From positions 310,001 through 374,000 of the forward strand of contig CBDCWO010000006.1 of assembly GCA_965223405.1 (NCBI GenBank): a DNA stretch of 64,000 bases, written 5' to 3'. This DNA is from CBDCWO01 sp965223405. Lineage in GTDB: Bacteria; Bacteroidota; Bacteroidia; Chitinophagales; Saprospiraceae. The notes under the pieces are model-generated. The model worked only from the letters and a program-made list of their open reading frames with translations. It had not been told where the DNA came from and did no database searches. The position numbers and the translations under genes were made by a program. Of this stretch, positions 63,748 to 64,000 are shown in pieces (positions within the stretch are counted from its first letter, which is position 1; each line of letters opens with the position of its first letter).

Positions 63748-64000
63748 TTACCATACTAGTTTTTCCATTTTCTTGACGATTACATGTGTATCGCGGTTGG
63801 GCGCAATAGGGCCCCAATAGTTAAAATGATAAGTAAACTGACCATATCCTCCCGCCAGGAAATTGGGTTTGAGGTGTATCCTGGTAAAACTATTATGTCC
63901 TCCAGCCCTCTTGTTACCTCTTACCTGGGATTTTGGAATACCCACGGTTCGCTCGGGAACATGGTACACAATACATACTCCCACCGGTATCCGGGCACTT
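63748..64000 (-). CDS. narG: Respiratory nitrate reductase alpha subunit (NarG), C-terminal fragment
   Basis: The minus-strand frame is open to the right edge of the window, reading SARIPVGVCIVYHVPERTVG and on to NSFTRIHLKPNF, GGYGQFTYHFNYWGPIAPNRD and VIVKKM. These match the C-terminus of NarG, the Mo-bisMGD catalytic subunit that reduces nitrate. The GTG at 63984 is an internal Val codon and not a start. The rest of the gene lies outside the window. narHJI follow in order. Confidence 0.93.
   Translation of the reverse strand, partial: SARIPVGVCIVYHVPERTVGIPKSQVRGNKRAGGHNSFTRIHLKPNFLAGGYGQFTYHFNYWGPIAPNRDTHVIVKKMEKLVW

Overview
The window looks like a chromosome segment of a Bacteroidota bacterium, probably a marine polysaccharide degrader (Saprospiria- or Cytophagia-like; the lineage is inference). 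The reasons are modest GC, lipoprotein-rich secreted enzymes, TAnnTTTG-type promoter motifs, stand-alone TonB plug domains, and a GH29 fucosidase beside an S1 sulfatase. I saw no rRNA, tRNA, CRISPR array, prophage or intact insertion sequence. Both ends cut through genes: a 2-oxoacid:ferredoxin oxidoreductase alpha subunit at the left and narG at the right.

Region 1 (1-8872, + strand) is a korA-korB-like pair followed by an ATGA-overlapping 813-residue protein with a C-terminal ferredoxin domain, then a large lipoprotein joining ThuA, beta-propeller, HEAT and blue-copper domains. Region 2 (8996-20181) is accessory. It holds a YceI-like gene broken by a patchwork duplication, an Ntn-hydrolase/TPR protein, a decayed Y1 (RAYT-like) transposase, AraC and AcrR-like TetR regulators (the latter with a palindrome at its own start), an aspartic protease, an S41 protease remnant, a CPBP protease, an esterase and a beta-helix lipoprotein.

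Region 3 (20377-35593, - strand) is a sugar-acid operon. In transcription order it encodes an aldo/keto reductase, an enolase-superfamily dehydratase, an MFS sugar porter, an SDR, a galactonate-dehydratase-like enzyme, an SMP-30 lactonase, a UxuA-like enzyme, an SDR, an APH-fold kinase, a diverged enolase, a ketoglutarate-semialdehyde dehydrogenase, an FAH-family enzyme and a mutarotase. This fits oxidative, largely non-phosphorylative sugar breakdown (dehydrogenase, lactonase, dehydratase, FAH enzyme, KGSADH) ending in 2-oxoglutarate. The kinase and enolase form an unexplained extra branch. A second, smaller + strand locus (47049-52454) repeats the porter/SDR/UxuA theme with a cupin and a GH29 alpha-L-fucosidase. 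It meets a convergent sulfatase plus a secreted 705-codon protein, so fucose-rich sulfated glycans are a reasonable substrate guess.

Region 4 (36409-46665) holds a PadR-controlled membrane protein, Hsp20, an L-serine dehydratase and two parallel modules. Each module has a stand-alone TonB-plug lipoprotein on + facing a membrane protein and an ECF sigma factor on -. A ChrA transporter lies between them. This twin module is the best candidate for an undescribed system. Region 5 (56497-64000, - strand) is the respiratory nitrate reductase cluster narGHJI followed by two NarK-type transporters and a hemerythrin-domain protein.
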